NCBI GenBank assembly: GCA_045660325.1
Contig: JAZRDO010000032.1
Coordinates: 46,364-110,363, forward strand
Length of the DNA stretch: 64,000 nt
Direction of reading: 5' to 3'
DNA from: SVTX01 sp045660325
GTDB lineage: Bacteria > Bacillota > Clostridia > Oscillospirales > CAG-272
Made by a program: the position numbers and the translations under genes. This document shows, one piece after another, positions 41,763 to 50,229 of this stretch. The notes under the pieces were generated by a model. The model saw only the letters and a program-made list of their open reading frames with translations. It searched no databases and had not been told where the DNA came from. Position 1 is the stretch's first letter, and each line of letters starts with the position of its first letter.

Positions 41763-42379
41763 TGCTTGTTTTTACTCATAATATAAGGCAGCTTGTTTTG
41801 TGGAGCCTTGCCGTCGGGGGAATACTGTGCCTTGCTTACGATATTATCCGCGTATCAAGGTGGGTGTTTTCCATCGAAACCAATATTGTGAAAATGAAGG
41901 GGCAAAGGCTGTTTATCCTTAAATTACTGTACACCTTCCTTACGGATGTTTTATTTTGTATTTTTATTGCGGTATGTATCCTTCTCCTATCCTATTATCT
42001 TAACGGAGGACTTATGCGCGGGCTTACGGTCATATGTATGGCGGTGGGCTTCATTGCGGCAAGGCTTACCGTGTCGCGCATCTTTACCCTTGTTATTTAT
42101 AAGCTTGCGATGGGGATAAGATGGGTAATACGGGGAATTATTTCTATTTCGGTAAAAATTTTAAAAATAATTCTCAAGCCTGTTTTTTTACTATATCACT
42201 TGACATTGGGACGATTTATTTGTATAATTAAGGATAGAGTAAGGAAAAAACGCGAGCGCAGAAGGATGAGAAAAAGCATTCCAAGTGACGTCGCGGGAGA
42301 GGAAGACGATGTCGCGCATAAAGGACGTATGGAAGCTCATAACAAAAAAGAGCGAATCCTTATCGGAAGAAGAGCATAA
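41762..42379 (+). CDS. yabQ: Spore cortex biosynthesis protein YabQ
   Basis: A 205-residue membrane protein with about four helices between residues 10 and 150 (LVLWSLAVGGILCLAYDIIRV is the YabQ opening) and a very basic C-terminal tail (RKKRERRRMRKS). It is required for spore cortex formation in Bacillus. Its last 71 bases overlap divIC in another frame. Confidence 0.9.
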   Translation: MLVFTHNIRQLVLWSLAVGGILCLAYDIIRVSRWVFSIETNIVKMKGQRLFILKLLYTFLTDVLFCIFIAVCILLLSYYLNGGLMRGLTVICMAVGFIAARLTVSRIFTLVIYKLAMGIRWVIRGIISISVKILKIILKPVFLLYHLTLGRFICIIKDRVRKKRERRRMRKSIPSDVAGEEDDVAHKGRMEAHNKKERILIGRRA

Positions 42380-42728
42380 GAGCTACCGTGAAGTAAAGGC
42401 GGACGGTAAAATGGACGTGGCGACGCGTGACGTTGCCGAAAGCGTCGGAAAGTCCTCGCACAGGGCAGCGTTCCGCATATTCCTCATAGTATTGCTCGTT
42501 GCCTCTATCGTAATATTTATCGCGAGCTACGTGCGATACACGGAGCTTAAAAATAGGGAGGCAGTGCTTCAAAACGAGCTTGAACAGATTGAGCTTGAGA
42601 TCGACGAGCTTCAGTACCTTATCGGCGTTCCCAAGGACGATTACGAGTATATGGTAAGGGTCGCGAAGGAAAAGCTGGGACTTTACTATCCCGACGAAAC
42701 CATATATTATAACGGCGCAAACAAATAA
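42309..42728 (+). CDS. divIC: Septum formation initiator DivIC/FtsB family
   Basis: A 139-residue single-span protein: a cytoplasmic part (1-60), a helix (about 63-83, FRIFLIVLLVASIVIFIASYV) and an extracellular coiled coil (NREAVLQNELEQIELEIDELQ) ending YMVRVAKEKLGLYYPDE, the DivIC signature. It works in the division complex with FtsL and DivIB. The start at 42309 follows GGGAGAGGAAGAC inside yabQ. Confidence 0.9.
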   Translation: MSRIKDVWKLITKKSESLSEEEHKSYREVKADGKMDVATRDVAESVGKSSHRAAFRIFLIVLLVASIVIFIASYVRYTELKNREAVLQNELEQIELEIDELQYLIGVPKDDYEYMVRVAKEKLGLYYPDETIYYNGANK

Positions 42729-42730
42729 AA

Positions 42731-42762
42731 TAAAGCCCTTGATCATTGATCAAGGGCTTCTA
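42731..42762. terminator. Bidirectional terminator
   Basis: AAGCCCTTGATCA and TGATCAAGGGCTT form a near-perfect palindrome with A and T flanks, shared by divIC and mecA. Confidence 0.88.
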
Positions 42763-43335
42763 TAATTTTGAAAGCGTGCCTATCGCGTCTTCATGGAGTA
42801 TTGTATTTCCATGCTCGGTAAGGTATAGCTTTATTACCTCTCCCGACATTCTTTCTCCGTATTCACCGAGAAAGATGAGGTCAATATCCTCGTAAAACGA
42901 ATACCCCTCGGGAAATCCGATATATAGATAAAATGCGCCCGATTCGTCCGCGCGCAGCTGACTTCTGACGTTCGCGTTTAACGTCAAAAGGCGCTTTGAG
43001 GCTAATATGAGGTCCTCAGCGCTTTTGAATTTGTATATAATAATGCTCTCGCGCAGGTCTTTTTTTATATACGAGTCGCCCGTAAGGGCGCTTTTTTTCT
43101 CTCGCGTTATAAATATTTCACAGCCTCCTCGCAGGGATTCAAAAAGCTCTATGTAGACCGAGTGGTCGCGTGTGTCAAAGCCGCTTTTTTTCTTTATTTC
43201 TTCAAGAAGCGCGGCGAATTGCCTTTTGCCCGAGACGAGCGAGAGATCGCATTCCTCGGAAAGCTTATATTTCTTCATTTCGTCGTCATCGAGGATAACC
43301 TTCATTTTATTTGAGCTTATCAAGATAAGTTCCAT
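42760..43335 (-). CDS. mecA: Adaptor protein MecA
   Basis: A 191-residue adaptor that brings substrates to ClpC. It has an acidic N-terminal domain (MELILISSNKMKVILDDDEMKKY...) and a C-terminal domain with IIYKFKSAEDLILASKRL and SGAFYLYIGF that match the MecA C-terminal fold. The start at 43335 is preferred because GGAGGG then has 6-base spacing; the ATG two codons earlier directly abuts that site. Confidence 0.8.
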   Translation of the reverse strand: MELILISSNKMKVILDDDEMKKYKLSEECDLSLVSGKRQFAALLEEIKKKSGFDTRDHSVYIELFESLRGGCEIFITREKKSALTGDSYIKKDLRESIIIYKFKSAEDLILASKRLLTLNANVRSQLRADESGAFYLYIGFPEGYSFYEDIDLIFLGEYGERMSGEVIKLYLTEHGNTILHEDAIGTLSKL

Positions 43336-43358
43336 TTTCATCCCTCCTTTGTACTAAT

Positions 43359-43387
43359 ATTATAATACCGAACGGGGAAAAATGTAA
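43359..43387 (-). promoter_or_regulatory. Promoter of mecA
   Basis: On the minus strand TTACAT (43387-43382), 17 bases, TATAAT (43364-43359). Confidence 0.7.
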
Positions 43388-43431
43388 CCCCTAAATTTAT
43401 GGTATTTTTATTGTCTTTTATTTCTTTTCGG

Positions 43432-43460
43432 TTGACGGGGAGCAAAATAAATGGTATAAT
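43432..43460 (+). promoter_or_regulatory. Promoter of the nuclease-helicase gene
   Basis: TTGACG (43432-43437), 17 bases, TATAAT (43455-43460). Confidence 0.8.
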
Positions 43461-43492
43461 AAATATATATTTTTACACGGGGAGGGAGAGCT

Positions 43493-45916
43493 ATGAGATA
43501 TAACTTTGAAAATGATACGATAGAAATGTCAGTAAGCGAGCTTGCGTCCATAGCTTGTCCTGAGGGTCATATTGACAGCCGTGGCTTTGGAAGAGCGGCG
43601 CAAAGGGAAATGGGCGGTACGTCTATTCATAAGAAAATACAGAACGCCTACGGCGACGCGTACCGCACAGGTGTGGGCTTTAAGAACACCTCGAAGCTTG
43701 GGGATATATATTTTTATGTCGCGGGCGCTCCCGACGGCATAATATGTGATGAGGGGGAATTTACCGTTGACGAGATAAAGGCGGTAAATAACTTCGGCAC
43801 TGCGGAGGATAGCGGCTTCCACGCGGCAAGGCTTTATATTTTCGCCTACTTTTTCTGCAATTCCAAAAATTTTGATGGCGTGAACACCCGCCTTACCTAT
43901 TATAATACCGACGACGGCGAGGTAAGATATGCCGAGAGATACGTCACTCTCGATGAGCTTCGTGACTTTTATATGCAGTTTTTGTCCGCGGCTTATGCGA
44001 AGGCGAGCTTTCTCCGTGATAAGCACATTGTTCGCCGTGAGTCCGCAAGAATGGTAAGATTTCCGTATCGAGACCTTCGCGAGAGTCAGGACGAGATGAT
44101 ACGCGAGTGCTATTACGATATAAAGCAGGGCTCCCGCCTGTTTTGCCAGGCCCCTACGGGTATAGGTAAAACTATTTCGGTAATATATCCGTCGGTACGC
44201 GCATTCGGTGACAACGCGGCGGATAAGATATTCTATCTAACCTCAAAGACGAGCATCAAGCGAGAGGCATATAATGCGGCTATTAAGCTCCGTGAGTGCG
44301 GTGGAGATATCTATACGATCAGTCTTTCCGCCAAGGAATATATGTGCCTTTGCGACAAAAAGCTTTCGGGCAGGCTTAAAAATTCCTGCCGTCCCGATAT
44401 ATGCAAATACGCAAGGGACTATTATAAAAAGCGCGACTCGGTAATCTTTACGATGCTCTCAAATCATAGGGAATTTAACCGTGAGCTTATTATGAAATAC
44501 GCGAAGGAGTACGAGGTTTGTCCTTACGAGCTTTCTCTTGACCTTTCGGAATATTGCGATCTCATCATTTGCGACTATAACTATGTTTTCTCCCCCTTGG
44601 TATATCTTCGCCGTTACTTTGATAACGTAAGCGAGCGATATATTTTCCTTGTTGACGAGGCGCACAATCTTCCCAAGCGCGCAAGGGATATGTATTCCTC
44701 AAGGCTTGATAAGGCTCTATTTGATACGGCATCGAAGGCTGCGCTGTACGAATATCAAAACGGCTCGGATGCGCTTTCAAGGGCGCTCGGTGACGTCTCG
44801 GCGGTGTTTAAAAAGCTCGGAGACGCTTGCGCGGAGAGTATGAAGCAAACTGCGGACGGCGTAAATTACGGATACAACGTAAGTAAAGAGCCACCGTTTG
44901 AGCTTATTGATAAGCTTGATAAATTAAAGAAAATAATTGAAGTATGGCAGAAGAACAACCCGACAAGCGAGAATTATCAGGCAATTGATGATATTCTTTA
45001 CAGGTGTGAGGAATTTTTGAAGCTCTCCGAGGGATTTGGCGCGGGTTACCTGTCGTTTACTAATGTTTACGGCGACAACGTAAGCCAGCTTCTTTACTGT
45101 CTTGATCCGTCGCTTCATTTGTCCACCGTGCAGGATAAGGCGGTTGCGAGTATTATGTTTTCCGCGACTCTGACTCCCGCGGAATATTACGCGGAGATAC
45201 TCGGTGGCGGAGATAAGGCTGTATCCGTAAGATTTTCCTCTCCTTTTGATAGCGATAATCTTTGTGTTGCGGTGGTGGATTCCATAAGCACGCGATACGA
45301 GGACAGGGAGAATTCTTACAAAAAGATAGTATCATCCATTGCCGCTACGGTAAGCGCGAGGGCAGGCAATTACCTTGTATTCTTCCCATCCTACGATTAT
45401 ATGGAGAAGGTACACGGCGCATTTGTAAAGAAATATCCGAAGGTCAAGACTGTTGTACAAAAGAGAAATATGACCTCGCGCGACAGAGAGGACTTTCTAT
45501 CATCCTTCAAGGACGATACGGGCGTGCTTCGTATAGGCTTTTGTGTTATCGGCGGTATGTTCTCTGAGGGCATAGACCTTCCGGGTAATCGACTTATCGG
45601 CAGCATAGTTGTGGGTGTGGGTATGCCCGGTATTTCGGATGAAAATAATATCATCCGTGAGTATTATGATGAAAAATGCTCCGAGGGCTATGATTACGCC
45701 TATACCTATCCTGGCTTTAACAGTGTGCTTCAGGCGGTCGGTCGAGTAATACGAAAGAGCGATGACGTTGGAATTGCAGTTCTTATTGACGACCGATACA
45801 GCGAGCCGAGGTATATAAGACTGTTTCCTAATGAATGGAAACACATCAAATTTGCAGGGAATTCACAATCTCTTGCAGAAATTGCCCGTAGATTTTGGCA
45901 AAATCAAAAAAAATAA
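43493..45916 (+). CDS. XPD/DinG-type helicase with N-terminal PD-(D/E)XK nuclease domain
   Basis: An 807-residue protein. The first 170 residues look like a Cas4/RecB-type nuclease: H46 in TSIHKKIQ, D81 in GAPDGII and E94-x-K96 in VDEIKAV. The helicase has Walker A QAPTGIGKT (219-227), four Cys for an Fe-S cluster (C285/C287, C299, C304, C343 are candidates), VDEAHNL (388-394), and late motifs GGMFSEGIDLPGNRL and QAVGRVIRKSDD. It should unwind DNA 5' to 3' and may cut it. It is a single-gene unit, so no pathway partner is given. Confidence 0.85.
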   Translation: MRYNFENDTIEMSVSELASIACPEGHIDSRGFGRAAQREMGGTSIHKKIQNAYGDAYRTGVGFKNTSKLGDIYFYVAGAPDGIICDEGEFTVDEIKAVNNFGTAEDSGFHAARLYIFAYFFCNSKNFDGVNTRLTYYNTDDGEVRYAERYVTLDELRDFYMQFLSAAYAKASFLRDKHIVRRESARMVRFPYRDLRESQDEMIRECYYDIKQGSRLFCQAPTGIGKTISVIYPSVRAFGDNAADKIFYLTSKTSIKREAYNAAIKLRECGGDIYTISLSAKEYMCLCDKKLSGRLKNSCRPDICKYARDYYKKRDSVIFTMLSNHREFNRELIMKYAKEYEVCPYELSLDLSEYCDLIICDYNYVFSPLVYLRRYFDNVSERYIFLVDEAHNLPKRARDMYSSRLDKALFDTASKAALYEYQNGSDALSRALGDVSAVFKKLGDACAESMKQTADGVNYGYNVSKEPPFELIDKLDKLKKIIEVWQKNNPTSENYQAIDDILYRCEEFLKLSEGFGAGYLSFTNVYGDNVSQLLYCLDPSLHLSTVQDKAVASIMFSATLTPAEYYAEILGGGDKAVSVRFSSPFDSDNLCVAVVDSISTRYEDRENSYKKIVSSIAATVSARAGNYLVFFPSYDYMEKVHGAFVKKYPKVKTVVQKRNMTSRDREDFLSSFKDDTGVLRIGFCVIGGMFSEGIDLPGNRLIGSIVVGVGMPGISDENNIIREYYDEKCSEGYDYAYTYPGFNSVLQAVGRVIRKSDDVGIAVLIDDRYSEPRYIRLFPNEWKHIKFAGNSQSLAEIARRFWQNQKK

Positions 45917-45945
45917 CAAATTTTTGCAAAATTTCAAAAAACATC

Positions 45946-45974
45946 TTGCTTTTTTAAATTATGTGTGGTATAAT
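45946..45974 (+). promoter_or_regulatory. Promoter of the aminotransferase gene
   Basis: TTGCTT (45946-45951), 17 bases, TATAAT (45969-45974). Confidence 0.65.
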
Positions 45975-46066
45975 GCTTACGTTGTTATTTTTGCGATGAA
46001 AATGAATAATTCGGGGAAGAAAAATTCATAATTTTATCCGTAATGTACGAAAAGGAAGATTGATTT

Positions 46067-47344
46067 ATGAAATATACAGAAATGACAAGGGAAGAGCTTT
46101 TGTCCGTCAAGGCGGCTCTTGAGGCGGAATATGCCGAGGTGTTGAAGAAGGGCTTCTCCTTCGACCTCGCTCGCGGTAAGCCCGATACCGAGCAGCTGAA
46201 TCTCAGCAACGGAATGCTTACCGTTATTTCAAGCGAGAGCGACTGCATCACCGAGGGCGGATTTGACTGTAGAAACTACGGTCTTTTTGACGGTATTCCC
46301 GAGGCGAAGAAAATGTTTGCCGAGCTTCTCGGCATCCCTTACGAATATATTTTCGTTGGTGGTAGCTCGTCCTTGAATCTTATGTACGACGCTATGGTAA
46401 GAGCTATGCTCTTCGGCGTGTACGGAAGCGAGCGTCCCTGGTGTCGCGAGGAGAAGGTTAAATTCCTGTGCCCCGTGCCCGGCTACGACAGACATTTCAA
46501 GATTACCGAATCTCTCGGTATCGAGATGATAAACGTAAGAATGACGGAGACGGGACCCGATATGGATACGGTTGAGACGCTTGCCGCGTCCGATCCTCAG
46601 ATCAAGGGTATTTGGTGTATCCCGAAATATTCCAATCCCGACGGTATTACTTACAGTGATGAAACGGTTGAGCGCTTGGCTAAGATGAAAACGGCGGCGC
46701 CTGACTTCAGAATTATGTGGGATAACGCTTATGCCGTTCACGATTTCTTTGAGGAAGGCGATAAGCTTGCTGATATTTTTGCTATGTGCCGTAAGTACGG
46801 AACGGAGGACAGAGTGCTTGAATTTGCATCTACCTCAAAGATAACGTATCCCGGCTCGGGAGTTGCGGTATTTGCGGCGAGTCCCAACAATATGAAGCAG
46901 ATAAAGGCGATAATGGACGCGCAGACTATAAGCTTTGACAAGATAAATCAGATCCGTCACGTTAAATACTTCGGCAATGCGGATGGAATTCGCGCGCATA
47001 TGAGACGTCACGCTGCTCTCCTTTATCCTAAATTCAAGCTTGTTTTGGAAAAGTTTGACCGCGATCTCGGCGGGCTTGACGTTGCAAGATGGACAAATCC
47101 CCGTGGCGGTTATTTTATAAGCCTTTACGTTACGGACGGATGTGCCGCGAGAACCTATGAGCTTTGCAAGAGGGCGGGACTCACGCTCACGAACGTGGGC
47201 GCGACCTATCCTTACGGATACGACGAGCGCGACAGTCATATAAGAATCGCTCCTACGTATGCGGATTATCCCGATCTTGACGGCGCTATGGGAATCCTTA
47301 CTCTTTGTGTAAGACTTGCCGTTGTTGAAAAATTGCTTAAATAA
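46067..47344 (+). CDS. Aspartate aminotransferase of the Ic type (PF12897)
   Basis: A 425-residue PLP enzyme. It has LARGKPDTEQLNLSN near the start, YGLFDGIPEAKKMFAELL, GGSSSLNLMYDAM for the cofactor phosphate, CPVPGYDRHF, WDNAYAVHDF with the pyridine-contacting Asp, and Schiff-base Lys in ASTSKITYPGSG. The C-terminal part has NPRGGYFISL and HIRIAPTY with the substrate Arg. The substrate is probably aspartate with 2-oxoglutarate, judged by family. GGAAGATTGATTT precedes the ATG. Confidence 0.88.
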   Translation: MKYTEMTREELLSVKAALEAEYAEVLKKGFSFDLARGKPDTEQLNLSNGMLTVISSESDCITEGGFDCRNYGLFDGIPEAKKMFAELLGIPYEYIFVGGSSSLNLMYDAMVRAMLFGVYGSERPWCREEKVKFLCPVPGYDRHFKITESLGIEMINVRMTETGPDMDTVETLAASDPQIKGIWCIPKYSNPDGITYSDETVERLAKMKTAAPDFRIMWDNAYAVHDFFEEGDKLADIFAMCRKYGTEDRVLEFASTSKITYPGSGVAVFAASPNNMKQIKAIMDAQTISFDKINQIRHVKYFGNADGIRAHMRRHAALLYPKFKLVLEKFDRDLGGLDVARWTNPRGGYFISLYVTDGCAARTYELCKRAGLTLTNVGATYPYGYDERDSHIRIAPTYADYPDLDGAMGILTLCVRLAVVEKLLK

Positions 47345-47363
47345 TATTTACACCCGAGATATA

Positions 47364-47390
47364 GCGTGTTTTCCTTAACGGAGAACACGC
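47364..47390 (+). terminator. Hairpin after the aminotransferase gene
   Basis: GCGTGTT-TTCC pairs with GGA-GAACACGC around TTAAC. It lacks a T-run, so termination may be weak; the hairpin array starts just after it. Confidence 0.4.
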
Positions 47391-47401
47391 TAAAACTAAG
47401 T

Positions 47402-47566
47402 TTGCCCCAAGGGGCAAGTGAAGTTATCTTCGATAGTGAAGTTCACTTCGTGAGTGAAGTTTCGCCGACGGCGAAGTTTAGGGTAAACTTAACTTCACTG
47501 CGAGCCTTGGCGAGCAACTTCACCGTGCATTGCATGACTTCACTTTCGCGATAGCGAAAACTTCAC
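47402..47566. repeat. Array of small palindromes with an inverting 8-nt spacer
   Basis: Seven short palindromes are separated by GTGAAGTT in the left half (47418, 47436 and 47454, an exact 18-base period) and by its reverse complement AACTTCAC in the right half (47491, 47516, 47559, with GACTTCAC at 47536). The centre is AAGTTTA-GGG-TAAACTT (47474-47490). Palindromes include TTGCCCC-AA-GGGGCAA, ATC-TTC-GAT, CAC-TTC-GTG, TCGCC-GAC-GGCGA and TTTCGC-GATA-GCGAAA. The stretch has no coding signal and fills the gap between two genes. Confidence 0.85.
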
Positions 47567-47619
47567 GAACAAAAATATGATACAATTATAGCGAAAATAA
47601 TTTGTTTTAAGGAATTAAA

Positions 47620-48597
47620 ATGGCAAATATAAAGAAGATCAAGCAAGCCGATGTGAATCCGTATGAGCATAGCGATACGAACAAAAGGTATCAGACGTAC
47701 GACTATTGGCTTAAAAAAACATTTGGCGGAAAGTGTATGAAGCTTCCCGTGGACGCAGGCTTCACCTGTCCGAATATTGACGGAAAATGCTCGGTGGGTG
47801 GTTGTATTTATTGCTCGTCAAGGGGTAGCGGAGACTTCGCCCAAAGCTCGGAGATATCCGTTTCAGAGCAGCTTAGAATAACTAAGGAGCAGCTTTCCTC
47901 AAAATGGAAAACGAATATGTGTATACCGTATTTTCAGGCTCATACGAACACCTACGCGCCGATATCGGTATTAAAGGAAAAATACGAGGAGGCGCTTGCA
48001 TTTGAGGGAACGGTCGGACTTAATGTTGCTACTCGCGCGGACTGTCTTCTCGACGACGTTGTTGAATACCTTGCCGAAATAGCCGACCGCACGACACTTA
48101 CGGTTGAATTGGGACTCCAGACGGTACACGACAGTACCGCGTTTATAATTAACCGAGGACATACCTTTGAGGAATTCGTTTCGGGCTATAACAAGCTCCG
48201 CGCGACATCGGATAAAATAAACATATGTGTGCATCTTATCTTTGGTCTGCCCGGAGAGGACAGGGAAATGATGATGGAGAGCGTTCGTGTCTTGGCAAAA
48301 ATGCGTCCCGACCAAGTGAAATTCCACCTTCTTCACGTGATTGAGGGAACCTCTCTTGCGGATATGTATCTTTCGGGCGAGTATACTCCTATGGAGAGAG
48401 AGGACTATATTGACGTCCTTTGTGAGGCCCTGACGCTTATGCCGAAGGATACCGTTATCGGACGTATCACGGGCGACGGTATGCAAAGCTCACTTTTAGC
48501 TCCCGAATGGAGCCGCAGAAAGACAGCGGTAATAAACGATATAGACAAGAGAATGTTTGAAAAAAACATTTATCAGGGAATGAATTTCCACGAATAA
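47620..48597 (+). CDS. TIGR01212 family radical SAM protein
   Basis: A 325-residue radical SAM enzyme of the YhcC/TIGR01212 type. The Fe-S cluster Cys are in GFTCPNIDGKCSVGGCIYCSS, with the first Cys well separated from a C-x-x-C pair, as in this family. Other marks are YFQAHTNTYAP, LNVATRADCL, ELGLQTVHD and HLIFGLPGEDREMM. The reaction is not established; homologues are near RNA-modifying enzymes. TTTTAAGGAATTAAA precedes the ATG. A bidirectional terminator follows. Confidence 0.9.
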   Translation: MANIKKIKQADVNPYEHSDTNKRYQTYDYWLKKTFGGKCMKLPVDAGFTCPNIDGKCSVGGCIYCSSRGSGDFAQSSEISVSEQLRITKEQLSSKWKTNMCIPYFQAHTNTYAPISVLKEKYEEALAFEGTVGLNVATRADCLLDDVVEYLAEIADRTTLTVELGLQTVHDSTAFIINRGHTFEEFVSGYNKLRATSDKINICVHLIFGLPGEDREMMMESVRVLAKMRPDQVKFHLLHVIEGTSLADMYLSGEYTPMEREDYIDVLCEALTLMPKDTVIGRITGDGMQSSLLAPEWSRRKTAVINDIDKRMFEKNIYQGMNFHE

Positions 48598-48601
48598 AAT
48601 G

Positions 48602-48633
48602 AAAAACCGACGAATTGATTTCGTCGGTTTTTA
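48602..48633. terminator. Bidirectional terminator
   Basis: AAAAACCGACGAA pairs with TTCGTCGGTTTTT around TTGAT. Confidence 0.88.
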
Positions 48634-49452
48634 TTGTTCATACGTTCCGTGAGTTCTTACGTATTTGAGAACCGCGCGGAAGCCTGATTTATTGAGATTT
48701 ATGCCGTCGTCGTAGGCGTAGTCGGCGCGTAAATATCCATGCTCGTCACGGAGAGCCGCGGCGGTGTAGAGGAAATGCACGTCGTTCTTTACGGCAAGCT
48801 CGGACACCCACTCGTTCGCACGGTTGATGCGGTCGTTGGAGAGCGCGGGATTTGCCTTTTCAGCCTTTTTCGTTATGGGGAAAATGGACTGTAAAATTAT
48901 GATCGTATCGGGCGAGGATGCCTTTACCACGTCGATAAGAGACTGATAGTAGGATACGAATTTGTCGTGATCGCAATAGGGAACGCCGTTGCTGATACCG
49001 AAGGTAATAACGATTCTCTCGGGGCGTCTTTCCTCAAGTAAAAGTGAGAGATCGCGACAATCCTTGGTGCTTGGAATATATATGGACGCGTTTGAAATAT
49101 TTGAATCAAGCGGAAGATCTCCGTCCTCTCCCGACCATACCTGCGGGGAGAGTGCGCCACCGTCAAGCACCTTTACCTTGAGCATTTGTCTTGTCGTGTA
49201 GTCACCGAGGAATACCGTAGAATCGATATAGTGGTCGCCGTAGTCGATGGTGGGAGAAAGAGCCGCTTCGCTGCCTGAGAGATCGAAGGATGGCGCGGGG
49301 TCTTCCTTTTCCACGAAAATATTCGTAGGACGGCAGAACGCTAATATCACCACTAAAACCGATAAAACGGCGACTAAAGCCGCAAGCACGTACAAGAGCT
49401 TGCGCGTCAGCTCAAGTGGGTTTTTGATAATTTTTACAAGCCTTCTGTTCAT
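48631..49452 (-). CDS. SGNH/GDSL-fold protein lacking the catalytic residues
   Basis: A 273-residue membrane-anchored protein (helix about 18-40, then extracellular). The fold is that of SGNH hydrolases, but each catalytic place is changed: block I reads FLGDY (81-85) instead of GDS, the GxND block reads GISNG, and the final block reads DDGINLN (248-254), with Asn252 where the catalytic His sits. The rest (ASPDTIIILQSIFPIT, INRANEWVSELA) is well kept, so it probably binds rather than cuts. Its ATG directly abuts the stop of the upstream membrane-protein gene. Confidence 0.78.
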   Translation of the reverse strand: MNRRLVKIIKNPLELTRKLLYVLAALVAVLSVLVVILAFCRPTNIFVEKEDPAPSFDLSGSEAALSPTIDYGDHYIDSTVFLGDYTTRQMLKVKVLDGGALSPQVWSGEDGDLPLDSNISNASIYIPSTKDCRDLSLLLEERRPERIVITFGISNGVPYCDHDKFVSYYQSLIDVVKASSPDTIIILQSIFPITKKAEKANPALSNDRINRANEWVSELAVKNDVHFLYTAAALRDEHGYLRADYAYDDGINLNKSGFRAVLKYVRTHGTYEQ

Positions 49453-49977
49453 TTATTTTTTGTCTGAAGAAAAGAGATTTGTGTATTCGGGCTCACTCTT
49501 CTTGGTCTTGCCGTAGAGCGCGTCCTCGCGAGCCTTCTTTTCCACCTTGCCTCTTGTCTTTTTGTTTTCCTTTACCTTCTTCTTGCCGCCCTTCTCGTCG
49601 TACTTGACGATCGCGATCACAACGCGAACGAGCGCGTAAGCCGCGATAAATCCGAGAGTCCAGCCGCATGCCTTTACAAGCTGCATGCCGTCGCGAGTCA
49701 ATACTACAAAGAGAAGGAAGCCCGTAGTCATTCCGCCGCCTTCAATGAAATACTTGGCGGAGGAGGGGATTCTTTCTAATCCTGCTACCGTGATGCTTAT
49801 AGCCGAGAAGAGTGAGAATGCAAGGAAGAAAAGGTGTGTATCCACTCCGATGGGTGGGAATTCTCCTGCTTGGTTAGCGCCGCCGAGCATCGTGACAATC
49901 ACGATGAAGAGCATTGAAACCGTGTATATGATCGGTGTAAGAGTAAATGTTTTTTTAAGAAAGCCTTTTACGTTCAT
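49453..49977 (-). CDS. Four-helix membrane protein, partner of the SGNH-like protein
   Basis: A 174-residue protein with four predicted helices (about 12-32, 45-65, 82-96, 102-122) and a long Lys-rich cytoplasmic tail (GGKKKVKENKKTRGKVEKK). No family is recognised with confidence. It is first in a two-gene unit with the SGNH-like gene, with no bases between stop and start, which suggests a joint function at the membrane. Confidence 0.65.
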   Translation of the reverse strand: MNVKGFLKKTFTLTPIIYTVSMLFIVIVTMLGGANQAGEFPPIGVDTHLFFLAFSLFSAISITVAGLERIPSSAKYFIEGGGMTTGFLLFVVLTRDGMQLVKACGWTLGFIAAYALVRVVIAIVKYDEKGGKKKVKENKKTRGKVEKKAREDALYGKTKKSEPEYTNLFSSDKK

Positions 49978-50010
49978 TTTATAGCTCCGTGTAAAGATCG
50001 TATTTATATT

Positions 50011-50039
50011 ATTTTAACATATTTTGCGCGTTATTGCAA
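50011..50039 (-). promoter_or_regulatory. Promoter of the membrane protein-SGNH unit
   Basis: On the minus strand TTGCAA (50039-50034), 17 bases, TAAAAT (50016-50011). Confidence 0.65.
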
Positions 50040-50141
50040 TACCAAAGAGCATAAAAATATTAATATCTTTGAAAGTTTTCTTCGCTATGTATATATAAAT
50101 AATATAAATATAAAAATATTCAAATAAATATACATCTTATA

Positions 50142-50170
50142 TTGACATTCGCGCGAAAAAACTGTATAAT
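50142..50170 (+). promoter_or_regulatory. Promoter of the nusB-recN operon
   Basis: TTGACA (50142-50147), 17 bases, TATAAT (50165-50170). No terminator is seen until after recN. Confidence 0.85.
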
Positions 50171-50229
50171 GGTGTTATAATGTATAATTATGCCCAAAAA
50201 CGAAAAATTACGTTGGGCAAGGAGGATAT

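Noticed and set aside
47402..47566. CRISPR array
   Set aside because: The repeated unit is 8 bases, gaps are self-complementary and of 9-18 bases, orientation flips at the centre, and no cas genes are near.
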